The notes below the pieces were generated by a model. That model saw only the letters and a program-made list of their open reading frames with translations, made no database searches and had not been told where the DNA came from. This document shows positions 9,647-21,120 of a DNA stretch of 64,000 nt, in pieces (the stretch's first letter is position 1; every line of letters starts with the position of its first letter). The position numbers and the translations under genes were made by a program. This DNA comes from Akkermansia muciniphila (GTDB lineage: Bacteria > Verrucomicrobiota > Verrucomicrobiia > Verrucomicrobiales > Akkermansiaceae): NCBI RefSeq assembly GCF_040616545.1, contig NZ_CP156688.1, forward strand, positions 1-64,000. The letters run 5' to 3'.

Positions 9647-10420
9647 CTACCTGGCGGGAGCATTCAGATCCACGGCCACCTTCACGGGAATATCCATGGT
9701 TTTGACGCCCTTGTTCACCGCCACCACGGCTTTCATTTTAGCGGGCATGTTCTTTACCTGGTACGTATAAGTGCAGGATGGAACGGAACCGAAGCTGAAC
9801 GAACTTTTGGAGACGTCCATGACATCCAGCTTGCCGCCCTTCGCGTCAGTCAGCGTTATTTCCTCCACATTGAGCGTATCTTTGAATTCCAGCTCCACTT
9901 CACCGGAAGCCTTGCCGTGGTCCTTGGCAGCCTTTACGGTGATCTCCATGCCTTCCACCTTGAATTTGGCACCCTTCCGCGCGTCAAATTCCTGGCCGGG
10001 CAAAGTCACGGTTCCCTCGGAGACCTTCATTTTAACCACTCCGGCCAGCTTCAGGGGAAACACGGGTCTCTGTTCCAGCCCCAGGGAATGCTTGGCAAAT
10101 GCTCCGGAATCAGCAATGCGGGTAAAGAAATTGTCGAATTTGGCTTTTGTCCTGACGCCGCGGGCATCCGTAACTTCAAGCTGCGAATCCTCACCGCCGC
10201 TAACGAATTTACAGCCCTTGGGGGCAACAAACCCCAGCACCACCTCCACGGCTTTATTATTTTTATTGAACATGTCATCCACACCGTCAGGATCAGGAAA
10301 GGACACGGAGACGCCGGAGACATAAACGTTCACGGGCTCCGCCTCCTGGGCACGGGCCACATGGGAAACGGCGCACGCACAGCACGCCACGGCAGTCAGT
10401 AACAACGGTTTTTTCATCAT
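9647..10420 (-). CDS. Hypothetical exported protein
   Basis: A 257-residue protein with a clear signal peptide (MMKKPLLLTAVACCACAVSHVARA, cleaved near AQE). The mature part is beta-strand rich and charged, with no motif I recognise. It appears to consist of two related beta modules, one around the VYVSGVSVSFPD start and one near VELEFKDTLNVEE. Start chosen at the first ATG of the MMKK pair (10420); 10417 is equally possible. Its neighbour is the TlpA-like gene on the same strand, 251 bases downstream, so co-transcription is uncertain. Probably periplasmic or outer-membrane associated. Confidence 0.7.
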   Translation of the reverse strand: MMKKPLLLTAVACCACAVSHVARAQEAEPVNVYVSGVSVSFPDPDGVDDMFNKNNKAVEVVLGFVAPKGCKFVSGGEDSQLEVTDARGVRTKAKFDNFFTRIADSGAFAKHSLGLEQRPVFPLKLAGVVKMKVSEGTVTLPGQEFDARKGAKFKVEGMEITVKAAKDHGKASGEVELEFKDTLNVEEITLTDAKGGKLDVMDVSKSSFSFGSVPSCTYTYQVKNMPAKMKAVVAVNKGVKTMDIPVKVAVDLNAPAR

Positions 10421-10561
10421 GTTGAGTAGGAATGAACTTACCTTGCATCTTCCGTGCATGCAAGAAGAATCCGCCATGGCGGCAACGCCCCTTTAATCTT
10501 GATTTGCCCCCCCGGAACCGCTACCCTGACGCGGCCTTAAACATTCAGCTTTCACAGAGAC

Positions 10562-11719
10562 ATGGAGAACACCAACCACGGAGAGGAAACCTCTCCGGAC
10601 ATTCCCCCCCGGCAGCAGAAAAGCGGAAATCCGGATGAACAGACCATCGCCCTGACGAAGGCGCGCCTGGCCATTGACGAGGTGGACGCCCAGATCGTGG
10701 AGCTGCTGAAACGCCGCGCCCGCTGGGTGCATGAAGTCGGGCGCATTAAAAAGGTACATGATTCCCCCATCTTCGTTCCGGAACGGGAAACGGCTCTGCT
10801 CAACAAGCTGAACAGCCTGAACGCGGGCGTGCTTCCGGAGGCTTCCCTCCAGGCCATTTACCGTGAAATCATTTCCTGCTCCTTTTTCCTGGAAGGCGGC
10901 CTTACCATTGCCTACCTGGGCCCCAAAGGAACCTGGAGCCATCAGGCCGCGCTCAAGCAGTTCGGAAAAAGCTGCAAGCTGATCGCCTGCCAGAGCTTCA
11001 AGGATGTATTTGACATGGTTGACCTGGGAAAGGCGCAGTACGGCGTGGTGCCCGTGGAAAATTCCTCGGAAGGGGCCGTCTCCCCCGTCATGGACCTCTT
11101 CGCCACTTCCTCCCTGAAAATCTGCGCCCAGATCAACCTGAACATCCGTTATGCCCTGATGGCGGACGTTCCGCGGGAGCACATCCGCATCCTGTATTCT
11201 CATCCGCAGGCCCTCGGCCAGACGCGGAACTGGATTCTGCGGCACTTCCCGAACGCGGAAGTCGTGGAAACGTCTTCCACCACCAAGGCCAGCATTCTTG
11301 CCAAGGAGAACGCGTCCATGGGCGGCGCCTCCCTGGGGTGCCCCCTGGCCGCAGAACTGTTCGGGCTGAACATTCTGGAAGAGGACATCCAGGACCAGCC
11401 CGGCAACACCACCCGCTTTGTCGTCATTGGCCGCCAGGACACGCAGCCCAGCGGCAGGGACCGCACGTCCCTGCTCATCCGCATCCAGCACAAGCCCGGC
11501 ACCCTGGCGGAAGTCATCAACTGCTTCCAGAGGCATAACAACAACCTCATCCGCATTGAATCCCGCCCCTCCAAGTCCATCAACTGGGAGTACGTGTTTT
11601 ACATAGACGCCGTGGGCCACATCCAGGAATCCCCCCTCCGGGAGACCCTTCCGGAGCTGGAACAGCACTGCTCCATGCTGAAAATCCTGGGCAGTTACGC
11701 GGATACGGACATCGTTTGA
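10562..11719 (+). CDS. pheA: Bifunctional chorismate mutase/prephenate dehydratase
   Basis: P-protein of phenylalanine synthesis, converting chorismate to prephenate and then to phenylpyruvate. Residues about 35-110 form an AroQ-type chorismate mutase (RLAIDEVDAQIVELLKRRA). The prephenate dehydratase domain starts at IAYLGPKGTWSHQAA and includes GVVPVENSSEGAV. A C-terminal ACT regulatory domain (LLIRIQHKPGTLAEVI ... NLIRIESRP) provides phenylalanine feedback in the family. The 385-residue length fits. It is followed by the fucosidase gene, which is functionally unrelated. Confidence 0.96.
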   Translation: MENTNHGEETSPDIPPRQQKSGNPDEQTIALTKARLAIDEVDAQIVELLKRRARWVHEVGRIKKVHDSPIFVPERETALLNKLNSLNAGVLPEASLQAIYREIISCSFFLEGGLTIAYLGPKGTWSHQAALKQFGKSCKLIACQSFKDVFDMVDLGKAQYGVVPVENSSEGAVSPVMDLFATSSLKICAQINLNIRYALMADVPREHIRILYSHPQALGQTRNWILRHFPNAEVVETSSTTKASILAKENASMGGASLGCPLAAELFGLNILEEDIQDQPGNTTRFVVIGRQDTQPSGRDRTSLLIRIQHKPGTLAEVINCFQRHNNNLIRIESRPSKSINWEYVFYIDAVGHIQESPLRETLPELEQHCSMLKILGSYADTDIV

Positions 11720-11761
11720 CCGGTCCGGCCTTTCCTTACCCCCACACCATTCCGAAAGATC

Positions 11762-13378
11762 ATGAATATCGCCACGATTGCCGCCCTGGCCGCAGCCCTG
11801 GGGCTTCCCGCTTTCTCCCAGCAGGGCGCCACTAAAATCGTTACTGAGGACGGCCGGCCCGCCCTGGCCCTGGATGAAGCATTCGCAGCCCGGCTGCGCA
11901 GCGGAAATACGGCGCCCGATGCGCCCGCCCCGGTTCCCGCGGTATTTTCCGCGCCCGCCCCCGTCCTCCCCCTGCCCGCGGACGCCAACCACGCCGCCGT
12001 GAAGGAAACGGCGGAAGAACGCAACCGGCGCATGGAGTGGTGGCGGGACGCCAAATTCGGCATGTTCATCCATTACGGCCTGTACTCCGGGCTGGCGGGG
12101 GAATGGAAGGGCAAGCCCGGCGGGTCCGAATGGATTCAGAAGAACGTGGAGGCGGATACGGATTCCTACGCCGCGGAAGCCCTCCCCCTGTTCAAGCCCA
12201 GGGAGGGCCTGACGGAAGAATGGGCCCAGCTAGCGCAGGACGCAGGATGCCGCTACGTAGTGCTGACCAGCAAGCACCATGAAGGATTCGGCCTGTTTGA
12301 CAGCGCCCAGACGGATTACGACGCCAAAAGCGCCATCAACCGGGACATCATCCGGGAGTATGTGGATTCCTGCCGCAAGCGCGGCTTGAAGGCGGGCCTT
12401 TACCACTCCGTCATTGACTGGCACCACCCGTCCTATGACAACACCATCTGCCCGGACCTCTGCTACCCCGCCGGACAGGCGGAGATGCTTAAAAAGAAGA
12501 ACATCCTGCGGGACCACGCCGCCTACCAGAAGTACCTGCACGCGCAGGTCAGGGAGCTCATGACCCGTTACGCGCCCATTGACATCATGTGGTGGGATTA
12601 CTCCCAGGGAGCCATGGAGGGCGCCAAAGGCTGGAAAGCCCCGGAACTGATGGACATGGTGCGCTCCATCAATCCCGGCGTCATCATGAACAACCGCCTG
12701 TACGCCTATTCCGGGTTGAACAGGGACCAGGCCGGCACGCTGGACCTGCGCTGCGGGGATTACATCACCCCGGAACGCTTCATCCCCCGCCGCGGCTATC
12801 CCGGCGTGGACTGGGAATCCTGCATGACGGTGAGCGACAAGTGGGGCTACAACCGGTATGACACCAACGTCAAGTCTCCGGAAACCGTCATTGAAAAACT
12901 GGTGGAATGCGTCACCAAGGGCGGCAACCTCCTGCTGAACGTGAACCCGATGGCGGACGGCACCATTCCGGAAAAGGTGGCCGCCACCATGCGCGGCGTG
13001 GGCCAGTGGCTCAAGATTAACGGAGAGGCCGTGTATGGCACGCGGGCCTTCACGGAACTGGACCAGCCCGCCTCCATCAACCGGAACGGGGACATCTTCG
13101 TGTTCCTGACTCCTCCGCCGGACAAGGGCCCGGCCCAGCCACCCAGTGAAGGGACCATGAAGGAACTGACGGAAGGCGCGGAGTACGCCCGCATGCAGCC
13201 CCTGGATTCCACCGGGTACGAGGAGGACGAGGGCACGACCATCACCCTGCCCACAGGATATTCCAGAGCCGTTTTGCTGGGGGACAACACCGCCCTTCCC
13301 GTCGTCAACGGCACGGTCCTGTTCAAGGCGCACGAACATTCCAAAACGCCTTGTTCCGTCATTAAACTGAGCAAATAG
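11762..13378 (+). CDS. GH29 alpha-L-fucosidase, exported
   Basis: A 538-residue secreted glycosidase that removes alpha-linked fucose. It has a signal peptide (MNIATIAALAAALGLPAFSQ), a Pro/Ala-rich linker to about residue 80, and the GH29 barrel beginning at WWRDAKFGMFIHYGLYS. Characteristic elements are TSKHHEGFGLFDS, the YHSVIDWHHP strand and MWWDYSQG, whose Asp279 is the likely nucleophile. A C-terminal beta domain follows GGNLLLNVNPMADG. Akkermansia uses such enzymes on mucin O-glycans. The linkage specificity (1,2 versus 1,3/1,4) cannot be read here. Confidence 0.95.
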   Translation: MNIATIAALAAALGLPAFSQQGATKIVTEDGRPALALDEAFAARLRSGNTAPDAPAPVPAVFSAPAPVLPLPADANHAAVKETAEERNRRMEWWRDAKFGMFIHYGLYSGLAGEWKGKPGGSEWIQKNVEADTDSYAAEALPLFKPREGLTEEWAQLAQDAGCRYVVLTSKHHEGFGLFDSAQTDYDAKSAINRDIIREYVDSCRKRGLKAGLYHSVIDWHHPSYDNTICPDLCYPAGQAEMLKKKNILRDHAAYQKYLHAQVRELMTRYAPIDIMWWDYSQGAMEGAKGWKAPELMDMVRSINPGVIMNNRLYAYSGLNRDQAGTLDLRCGDYITPERFIPRRGYPGVDWESCMTVSDKWGYNRYDTNVKSPETVIEKLVECVTKGGNLLLNVNPMADGTIPEKVAATMRGVGQWLKINGEAVYGTRAFTELDQPASINRNGDIFVFLTPPPDKGPAQPPSEGTMKELTEGAEYARMQPLDSTGYEEDEGTTITLPTGYSRAVLLGDNTALPVVNGTVLFKAHEHSKTPCSVIKLSK

Positions 13379-15787
<2,409 letters not shown>

Positions 15788-15918
15788 AGTACATCCTCCA
15801 CCCTTTCCCGTCCCCTGTCCCGCCTGCTTTTTTCCGTGCGCTGCCTGCCGGGAATTTAATTCCGGAATCCTGCAAAAAAGCTTGCTACGGGGCGTCATCT
15901 CCCCCCTAATAACCGCGT

Positions 15919-16527
15919 ATGCTGAACCTGCCTAACGCCATTACCCTGACACGGATTGCCCTGGTAGTCGTCTTCACGGCAGCGGTCAGCATAGCGGACC
16001 AGCATTCCTGGGGATACCTGGCCGCGCTGGTCACCTTCATCCTGGCGGCCTGCACGGACTGGCTGGACGGGTACCTGGCCCGCCGCCTGAACCAGGTCAC
16101 CACCTTCGGCAAGCTGATTGACCCCCTGGCGGACAAGATTGCGGTTTCCGCCGCGTTCATTTACCTGACAGGCGTGGGGCTGTGCCCGGTCTGGGTAACT
16201 ATCCTCATCATCAGCCGGGAATTCCTGGTCACGGGCCTGCGCCAGATCGCTCAGGACCACGGCGTCATCATCCCCGCGGGCACGTCCGGGAAATGGAAAA
16301 CCGCCTTCCAGCTGGCTTTCTGCATCGCCTCCCTGCTGGCCCTGACCTGGATGCACACGCCGGAATACCTGCCCTCCTTCCTGGACCAGCTTGCGGCGCT
16401 CTGCCTGTGGTACGGATCCGGAGCTTCCAATTTCCTGTACCAGTTCACGCTGTGGGGTTCCATCATCCTGACCGTTTATTCCGGAGCCGTTTATTGCGTG
16501 GGAGCGCGCAAATTCCTCCAGCGCTGA
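15919..16527 (+). CDS. pgsA: CDP-diacylglycerol-glycerol-3-phosphate 3-phosphatidyltransferase
   Basis: This integral membrane enzyme makes phosphatidylglycerophosphate, the first committed step to phosphatidylglycerol. The CDP-alcohol phosphatidyltransferase signature DG-x2-AR-x8-G-x3-D-x3-D is complete at DWLDGYLARR...FGKLIDPLADK. Several hydrophobic helices follow. The protein has 202 residues, a normal size. There is no Shine-Dalgarno sequence, and a TAATAA element sits only seven bases before the ATG. It could belong to the related cardiolipin synthase or phosphatidylcholine families, but the PgsA assignment fits best. Confidence 0.92.
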   Translation: MLNLPNAITLTRIALVVVFTAAVSIADQHSWGYLAALVTFILAACTDWLDGYLARRLNQVTTFGKLIDPLADKIAVSAAFIYLTGVGLCPVWVTILIISREFLVTGLRQIAQDHGVIIPAGTSGKWKTAFQLAFCIASLLALTWMHTPEYLPSFLDQLAALCLWYGSGASNFLYQFTLWGSIILTVYSGAVYCVGARKFLQR

Positions 16528-16732
16528 AATACATCCCTCCGGCTGGCCCGGCGCTCCGCACAAGGTACGGGCTTTTAAAAGAAATCTGCTGACGCTCAAG
16601 CTGATATTCAGTTACAGCAAGCTCTTCCGGCGCGTCCTGCCCGCCCGGCCACTTCTTCCTGATTTCCATCAGCCGGGTTCCACCTTTCAACCTCCCTTCC
16701 GCGTCCTCCGGAACCGCCGGAAAAGGATTCAT
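16463..16732 (-). CDS. Possible small hypothetical protein in the pgsA-helicase gap
   Basis: An open frame of 89 residues runs antisense to the gap and overlaps the 3' end of pgsA by 65 bases. Its N-terminal half (MNPFPAVPEDAEGRLKGG, then MEIRKKWPGG) is charged and has GC-rich third positions like local genes, which is why I list it. The C-terminal part inside pgsA may just be the shadow of that gene. I do not recognise a family. It may be spurious or a gene remnant. Confidence 0.22.
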   Translation of the reverse strand: MNPFPAVPEDAEGRLKGGTRLMEIRKKWPGGQDAPEELAVTEYQLERQQISFKSPYLVRSAGPAGGMYFSAGGICALPRNKRLRNKRSG

Positions 16733-16970
16733 GACGTGCGGGACGTTTTTATTTCTCTTGACGTCTGGCCTTCGCCGTGTTTTTATGGCCCTGTTCCCGC
16801 CGAATGGTGCTTGGTTGTTGATTTTGATAGTCATTTGCGGTTGGCGGAATACGGGCGTCTCCGTATTGATCCTTTCAGTATCGCTCCTGCGGACTTCTTT
16901 TTGTTCCGCGATTGTCGTGATTCCGTCAGTTCATTGCAGCCGAGGCGCATTCACAGACACATCAATAGAC
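16528..16970. other. Gap of 443 bases between pgsA and the helicase gene
   Basis: Apart from the weak minus-strand frame noted at 16463-16732, I see no supported gene here. The second half (about 16740-16960) is T-rich and less GC-biased, and probably holds the helicase promoter and leader. The helicase frame stays open back to 16731, but that extension does not resemble helicase N-termini. Long 5' leaders are common for DEAD-box helicase genes, which are often autoregulated. Confidence 0.4.
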
Positions 16971-18260
16971 ATGGTATCCACCACATTCAGGGAGCTTGGC
17001 TTGTCGGCTCCCATTCTCCGCCAATTGGAGAAACTGGAGTACAAGACCCCCACCCCCATCCAGGCAGCCTGCATCCCCCTGCTGCTGCAGAACAAGGACC
17101 TGATGGGACTGGCGCAGACCGGAACCGGAAAAACGGCCGCGTTCGCCCTGCCCCTCATTCAACAATTTTCAGAACAACCCAGAAAGCCGCTTGCCCGCCA
17201 GGTCAGGGCGCTCATCCTGAGCCCCACCCGGGAACTGGCCGCGCAGATTCATGACAACATCTGCGCCTACGCCAAAGGGCTGAACCTGTCCACCGCCGTC
17301 ATCTTCGGCGGCGTGGGGTACGGCCCCCAGTTCAAGAAGCTGGCCGGCGGCCTGGATATTCTGGTAGCCACGCCCGGCAGGCTGATTGACCATCTGGAAC
17401 GCCAGACCGTCAGCCTGGGCGGTGTGGAAACCCTGATTCTGGACGAAGCGGACCACATGCTGGACATGGGATTCGCTCCGGCCCTGAAAAAAATCGTCGC
17501 CAAAATCCCGAAGAAACGCCATACCCAGATGTTCTCCGCCACGATGCCGGACAACATTCTGCAATTGGCCCAGTCCCTGCTTCAGGAACCGGAAACGGTC
17601 ATGGTCACCCCCCCGGCCGCCACGGCGGACAGGGTGGAACAGTCCCTCTGCATGGTTGGCTCCCAGGCGGAGAAAAGGCCCCTTACCCTGGACCTGCTGG
17701 AACAGCAGGAACAGCCGGGACGCACGCTCATCTTCACCCGGACCAAGCACGGCGCAAACCGCCTGGCCTCCTTCCTGACCGGAAAGGACCACCCGGCCTC
17801 CGCCATCCACGGCGACAAAAGCCAGGGCACGCGCGAACGCATGCTGCGGGAATTCCGTTCCGGGGAAACGCCCATTCTCGTCGCCACGGACATCGCCGCC
17901 CGCGGCATTGACGTGAAAGACGTGCAGCTCGTCATCAACTACGATCTGCCGGAAGAACCGGAAGTCTATGTGCACCGCATCGGCCGCACGGCACGCGCCG
18001 GAGCCGCCGGGCAAGCCATCGCCCTCTGCTCCCCGGATGAAATCAGGAAAGCCAGGGACGTGCACAAGCTGCTGGGACGCCTCCTTCCCGTACACGCGTC
18101 CAGCGCCGCCGTACCGTCTGAATTGCAGGCGGTTCCCGGCACGCACAGGGAAAGGCAAAACTCCATGCAGGAAAACCGCTCCGCATCCCGCAGAGGGCCG
18201 CGGAAAGGTTACGGAAGGCGGAATACCGCCGGAAGACACGGAAGCCGCATGGGCGCCTGA
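16971..18260 (+). CDS. DEAD-box ATP-dependent RNA helicase, RhlE-like
   Basis: A 429-residue RNA helicase for ribosome assembly or mRNA remodelling. Motifs in order: FRELGLSAPILRQLEKLEY (Q motif region), AQTGTGKTAAF (I), PTRELAAQ (Ia), TPGRLIDHL (Ib), DEAD (II), SAT (III), HGDKSQGTRE (IV), ATDIAARGID (V), HRIGRTARAG (VI). The tail after residue 370 is basic and Arg-rich (RRGPRKGYGRR), as in RhlE-type proteins. I chose the ATG at 16971, which places the Q motif directly at the N-terminus. Confidence 0.95.
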   Translation: MVSTTFRELGLSAPILRQLEKLEYKTPTPIQAACIPLLLQNKDLMGLAQTGTGKTAAFALPLIQQFSEQPRKPLARQVRALILSPTRELAAQIHDNICAYAKGLNLSTAVIFGGVGYGPQFKKLAGGLDILVATPGRLIDHLERQTVSLGGVETLILDEADHMLDMGFAPALKKIVAKIPKKRHTQMFSATMPDNILQLAQSLLQEPETVMVTPPAATADRVEQSLCMVGSQAEKRPLTLDLLEQQEQPGRTLIFTRTKHGANRLASFLTGKDHPASAIHGDKSQGTRERMLREFRSGETPILVATDIAARGIDVKDVQLVINYDLPEEPEVYVHRIGRTARAGAAGQAIALCSPDEIRKARDVHKLLGRLLPVHASSAAVPSELQAVPGTHRERQNSMQENRSASRRGPRKGYGRRNTAGRHGSRMGA

Positions 18261-18372
18261 TTTTAATCATTCAAAAAATCTTTTGAACAAAATCAGGGGC
18301 TGCGGAGTCTCACTTGCTACAAACGGTTCACCGGACCGTTCCAGTCGGGAAGCTTCAACAGGAGTTTCAATC

Positions 18373-18981
18373 ATGAAAATCGTCTCGTCCATCATCAAGA
18401 CACTGTGCGTGGGTACCATCGGTTCCCTCGCCTGCCAGGCCGCCATGCAGGCTTACGCGGATGACGTTCCCTCCACCTTCGTGGAAGGTAACTATTCCCC
18501 GGAAGTAGCCCGTTACGTGCAGAGCATCGCAGGCGTGGCGCTGGCCTCAGGCATTCATGATTATGACGAAAACGCCACCAGCAGCTACCAGGTTCTGGCT
18601 CAGGTCCTCAACAGCGGCAATACAACTGATCTGCCGGAAGACCTGAAACGGGCCATTGAAATGCTGACCAGCTACGTCCCCGACCCGAACGCGACCATTC
18701 AGCCGATTCTGACCAAAAAACAGATTGAGAGGATGGAGCAGATGGCGGACCGTATAGAAAACCTGATGGAGGAGAAGTACGGAGTGGACCTGGAAGACTG
18801 CATGAACATCATGAAGCATGCATTAGGCTCGTCCATTCCGGAAATCCTCCGTTCCTGTGACATGGAAGGCACGCAACTGCCTACCACCACCGTTTTCCGC
18901 CCCAAGCTGGGCAAGGCGCTTAATGAAGCTTACGCCAGGCTTGCCGCGCCAACACTTCCCGCCGCTGAGGTGGCAAAGTAA
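18373..18981 (+). CDS. Hypothetical exported protein
   Basis: A 202-residue protein with an N-terminal signal peptide (MKIVSSIIKTLCVGTIGS, cleaved about at AYADD). The mature chain is mostly predicted alpha-helical, with a charged stretch (KKQIERMEQMADRIENLMEEKYG) resembling an amphipathic helix. I recognise no family. Start chosen at the ATG that opens the signal peptide; the same frame is open further upstream but overlaps the helicase gene. AGGAG 8-12 bases before it is a convincing ribosome-binding site. Likely periplasmic. Confidence 0.75.
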   Translation: MKIVSSIIKTLCVGTIGSLACQAAMQAYADDVPSTFVEGNYSPEVARYVQSIAGVALASGIHDYDENATSSYQVLAQVLNSGNTTDLPEDLKRAIEMLTSYVPDPNATIQPILTKKQIERMEQMADRIENLMEEKYGVDLEDCMNIMKHALGSSIPEILRSCDMEGTQLPTTTVFRPKLGKALNEAYARLAAPTLPAAEVAK

Positions 18982-19463
18982 CCGGACCATCTACGGACGA
19001 CCGGGAAGATGATCCCGATTCTACGGCACGCGGACCCCGTCAAGGTACCCTGAATATGAAGCCGCAAGAAACGGAATGATCTTCCCCGTCGCCAGGAACG
19101 GAAACAACACCGCCGCCGGCGACACCACGCAACCCCCTCCGGATGTCCTCCGATGCAGGGCCGATGCTTCGGAACGCGGTGCAGCGATACGCTCACCCCA
19201 TTTCAATCCCAGGCAACGGCATGCAACATCGGCACAACCGGAGAATGCACCCCACAGGCCCCGTCCTTCCCGCACTGCGGCAGGAATGGGGCCTTTTTCG
19301 TGCCCGCGCGTCCTGAAACGCTACTCCTTTTTCCCCCTCCGGCATGGGAAATATCTTCCCCGCATGGGAATATATTTTTTACACCATCCGTGAAAGAAAG
19401 ATTCTCAAGCCCCGGTATCTATGGCAAACTAAGGATTCAAATCCTTCCCTACATTTACCATCC
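18982..19463. other. Gap of 482 bases before the GH109 gene
   Basis: No gene is supported here. The sequence from about 19100 to 19300 is GC-rich with several self-complementary segments and ends in a terminator-like hairpin (19256-19298), so a small structured RNA is possible. The last 100 bases are more AT-rich and should contain the GH109 promoter. Confidence 0.35.
19256..19298 (+). terminator. Rho-independent terminator candidate
   Basis: AGGCCCC pairs with GGGGCCT across a partly self-paired internal segment, followed by a run of five T. It lies 275 bases past the nearest upstream stop codon, so it may end a long 3' UTR or a separate small RNA. Confidence 0.55.
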
Positions 19464-20909
19464 ATGGATAATTCATCATCACGCCGTCGTTTCCTTCAGA
19501 CCCTGGGCCTCGCTACCGGAGCCCTGGCTGCCGGTCCCTTTGCCAACGCCCAGGAAGTGGCTCCTCTGGCTCCCCGGAAGATCACCGTGCCGGACCCGAA
19601 CATCATCGGCCCCATGACCACGTGGCCCCCGCGCAAGCCCGGCGCCATCTACATGGGCGGCTTCAAGGCCCCCAAGCTGGACAAGGTCCGCGTAGCCTTC
19701 GTCGGCGTGGGTGAACGCGGTTCCATGCACGTGGGCCAGATGGCCGTGATTGAGGGCGCGGAAGTCGTCGCCATCTGTGACGTGTACAAAGACTGGGCGG
19801 AACGCAATGCCGCGCTGGTGGAAAAGAAGACGGGCAAGCGCCCCCCCATTTTCACGGACGGCCCGGAAGACTACAAGCGCATGATGAAGGAAATCAAGCC
19901 GGACGCCGTCATCGTGTGTCCCAGCTGGGAATGGCACTGCCGCGTCACCTGCGACGTGATGAAAATGGGCGCCCACGCCTTTGTGGAAGTGCCCATGGCC
20001 GTCTCCATCAAGGAACTCTGGGAAATCGTGAACACCTCCGAGGAAACCCAAAAGCACTGCATGATGATGGAAAACGTCAACTACGGGCGTGAAGAGCTCA
20101 TGTACCTGAACATGGTGCGCCAGGGCGTCATCGGCGACCTGCTGTACGGGGAAGCCGCCTACATCCACGAGCTGCGCGGCCAAATGAAGCAGGTGGACCG
20201 CGGCACCGGCTCCTGGAGAACCTACCACTACGCCAAGCGCAACGGCAACGTGTACCCCACGCACGGCCTCGGCCCCATCGCCCAGGACATGAGCCTGGCC
20301 CGCACGGAAGACTGCTTCGGCAGGCTCGTTTCCTTCTCCAGCCCGGCCCTGGGCCGCGCCGCGTACGCCAAGAAGAATTTCCCGGCAGACCACAAGTGGA
20401 ACAAGCTGGACTTCGCCTGCGGCGACATGAACACCTCCATCATCAAGACCACCATGGGCCGCACCATCCTGGTGGAATGGGATGAAACCAGCCCGCGCCC
20501 GTATTCCCGCCTGAACCTCATTCAGGGCACGCTGGGCACATTGGCCGGCTTCCCGACCCGCGTGGCCGGTGAAAAGCTGGGCAACGGCAATTACCATGAA
20601 TGGATTGAAGGCGCTGAAAAACTCGCCCCCATTTATGAAAAGTACGATCACCCGCTCTGGAAGCGGGTAGGCCCGCTGGCCCTGAAGATGGGCGGCCACG
20701 GCGGCATGGACTTTGTGATGCTCTTCCGCATCATTGAATGCCTCCGCAATGGGGAACCGATGGACCAGAACGTTTATGAAGGCGCCTTCTGGTCCTCCGT
20801 CTCCGAGCTTTCCGAATACTCCGTAGCCCAGGGCGGCATCCCGCAGGTGTTCCCGGACTTCACCCGCGGAGACTGGAAAACGACCGCTCCTCTGGGCATC
20901 GTCCAGTAA
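19464..20909 (+). CDS. GH109 family alpha-N-acetylgalactosaminidase-like protein
   Basis: GH109 enzymes use an NAD-dependent redox mechanism on a Gfo/Idh/MocA scaffold to release alpha-linked GalNAc, for instance from blood group A antigen or mucin. This 481-residue protein has a twin-arginine signal (SSRRRFLQTLGLATGALAAG) and a Rossmann motif (VAFVGVGERGSMHVGQM), then GDLLYGEAAYIHELRG and THGLGPIAQDM typical of the family. Tat export fits a protein that must fold around its cofactor in the cytoplasm. In A. muciniphila a GH109 gene lies near dnaA, which agrees with this location. Exact substrate not proven. Confidence 0.93.
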   Translation: MDNSSSRRRFLQTLGLATGALAAGPFANAQEVAPLAPRKITVPDPNIIGPMTTWPPRKPGAIYMGGFKAPKLDKVRVAFVGVGERGSMHVGQMAVIEGAEVVAICDVYKDWAERNAALVEKKTGKRPPIFTDGPEDYKRMMKEIKPDAVIVCPSWEWHCRVTCDVMKMGAHAFVEVPMAVSIKELWEIVNTSEETQKHCMMMENVNYGREELMYLNMVRQGVIGDLLYGEAAYIHELRGQMKQVDRGTGSWRTYHYAKRNGNVYPTHGLGPIAQDMSLARTEDCFGRLVSFSSPALGRAAYAKKNFPADHKWNKLDFACGDMNTSIIKTTMGRTILVEWDETSPRPYSRLNLIQGTLGTLAGFPTRVAGEKLGNGNYHEWIEGAEKLAPIYEKYDHPLWKRVGPLALKMGGHGGMDFVMLFRIIECLRNGEPMDQNVYEGAFWSSVSELSEYSVAQGGIPQVFPDFTRGDWKTTAPLGIVQ

Positions 20910-20925
20910 AAAACCCCTTCCCTCC

Positions 20926-20968
20926 CCGGCCTGGGTCCCCCCGCCCTTACAGCGGGTTTTCAGGCCGG
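20926..20968 (+). terminator. Nested stem-loop after the GH109 gene
   Basis: CCGGCCTG and CAGGCCGG form an outer stem around an inner CCCGC/GCGGG hairpin. There is no U-tract directly after it. It may be an mRNA 3' end stabiliser that works with the next hairpin. Confidence 0.45.
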
Positions 20969-20989
20969 AGAGGATTTCCCGTTCAGAAA

Positions 20990-21019
20990 ACAGGCCGCTG
21001 CAAGGCGCGCCTGTTTTTT
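20990..21019 (+). terminator. Intrinsic terminator after the GH109 gene
   Basis: ACAGGC pairs with GCCTGT and is followed by six T, about 80 bases beyond the GH109 stop. The A-run on the left arm could also help end transcription from the convergent GH95 gene. Confidence 0.65.
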
Positions 21020-21120
21020 ATTGGCGCGAATAACGGTTGCGCAGGGAGCAAAACCACTGTAACGGCGCGGAGGGATTCCGGATTTCACGGAGGCCGGCCC
21101 GAATGTCAGGGGGGAATTCC

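Noticed and set aside
19021-19275. An 84-residue minus-strand frame
   Set aside because: Composition is unlike the local genes (Arg/Gly/Ala-rich with no domain) and it overlaps the structured segment ending in a plus-strand terminator.
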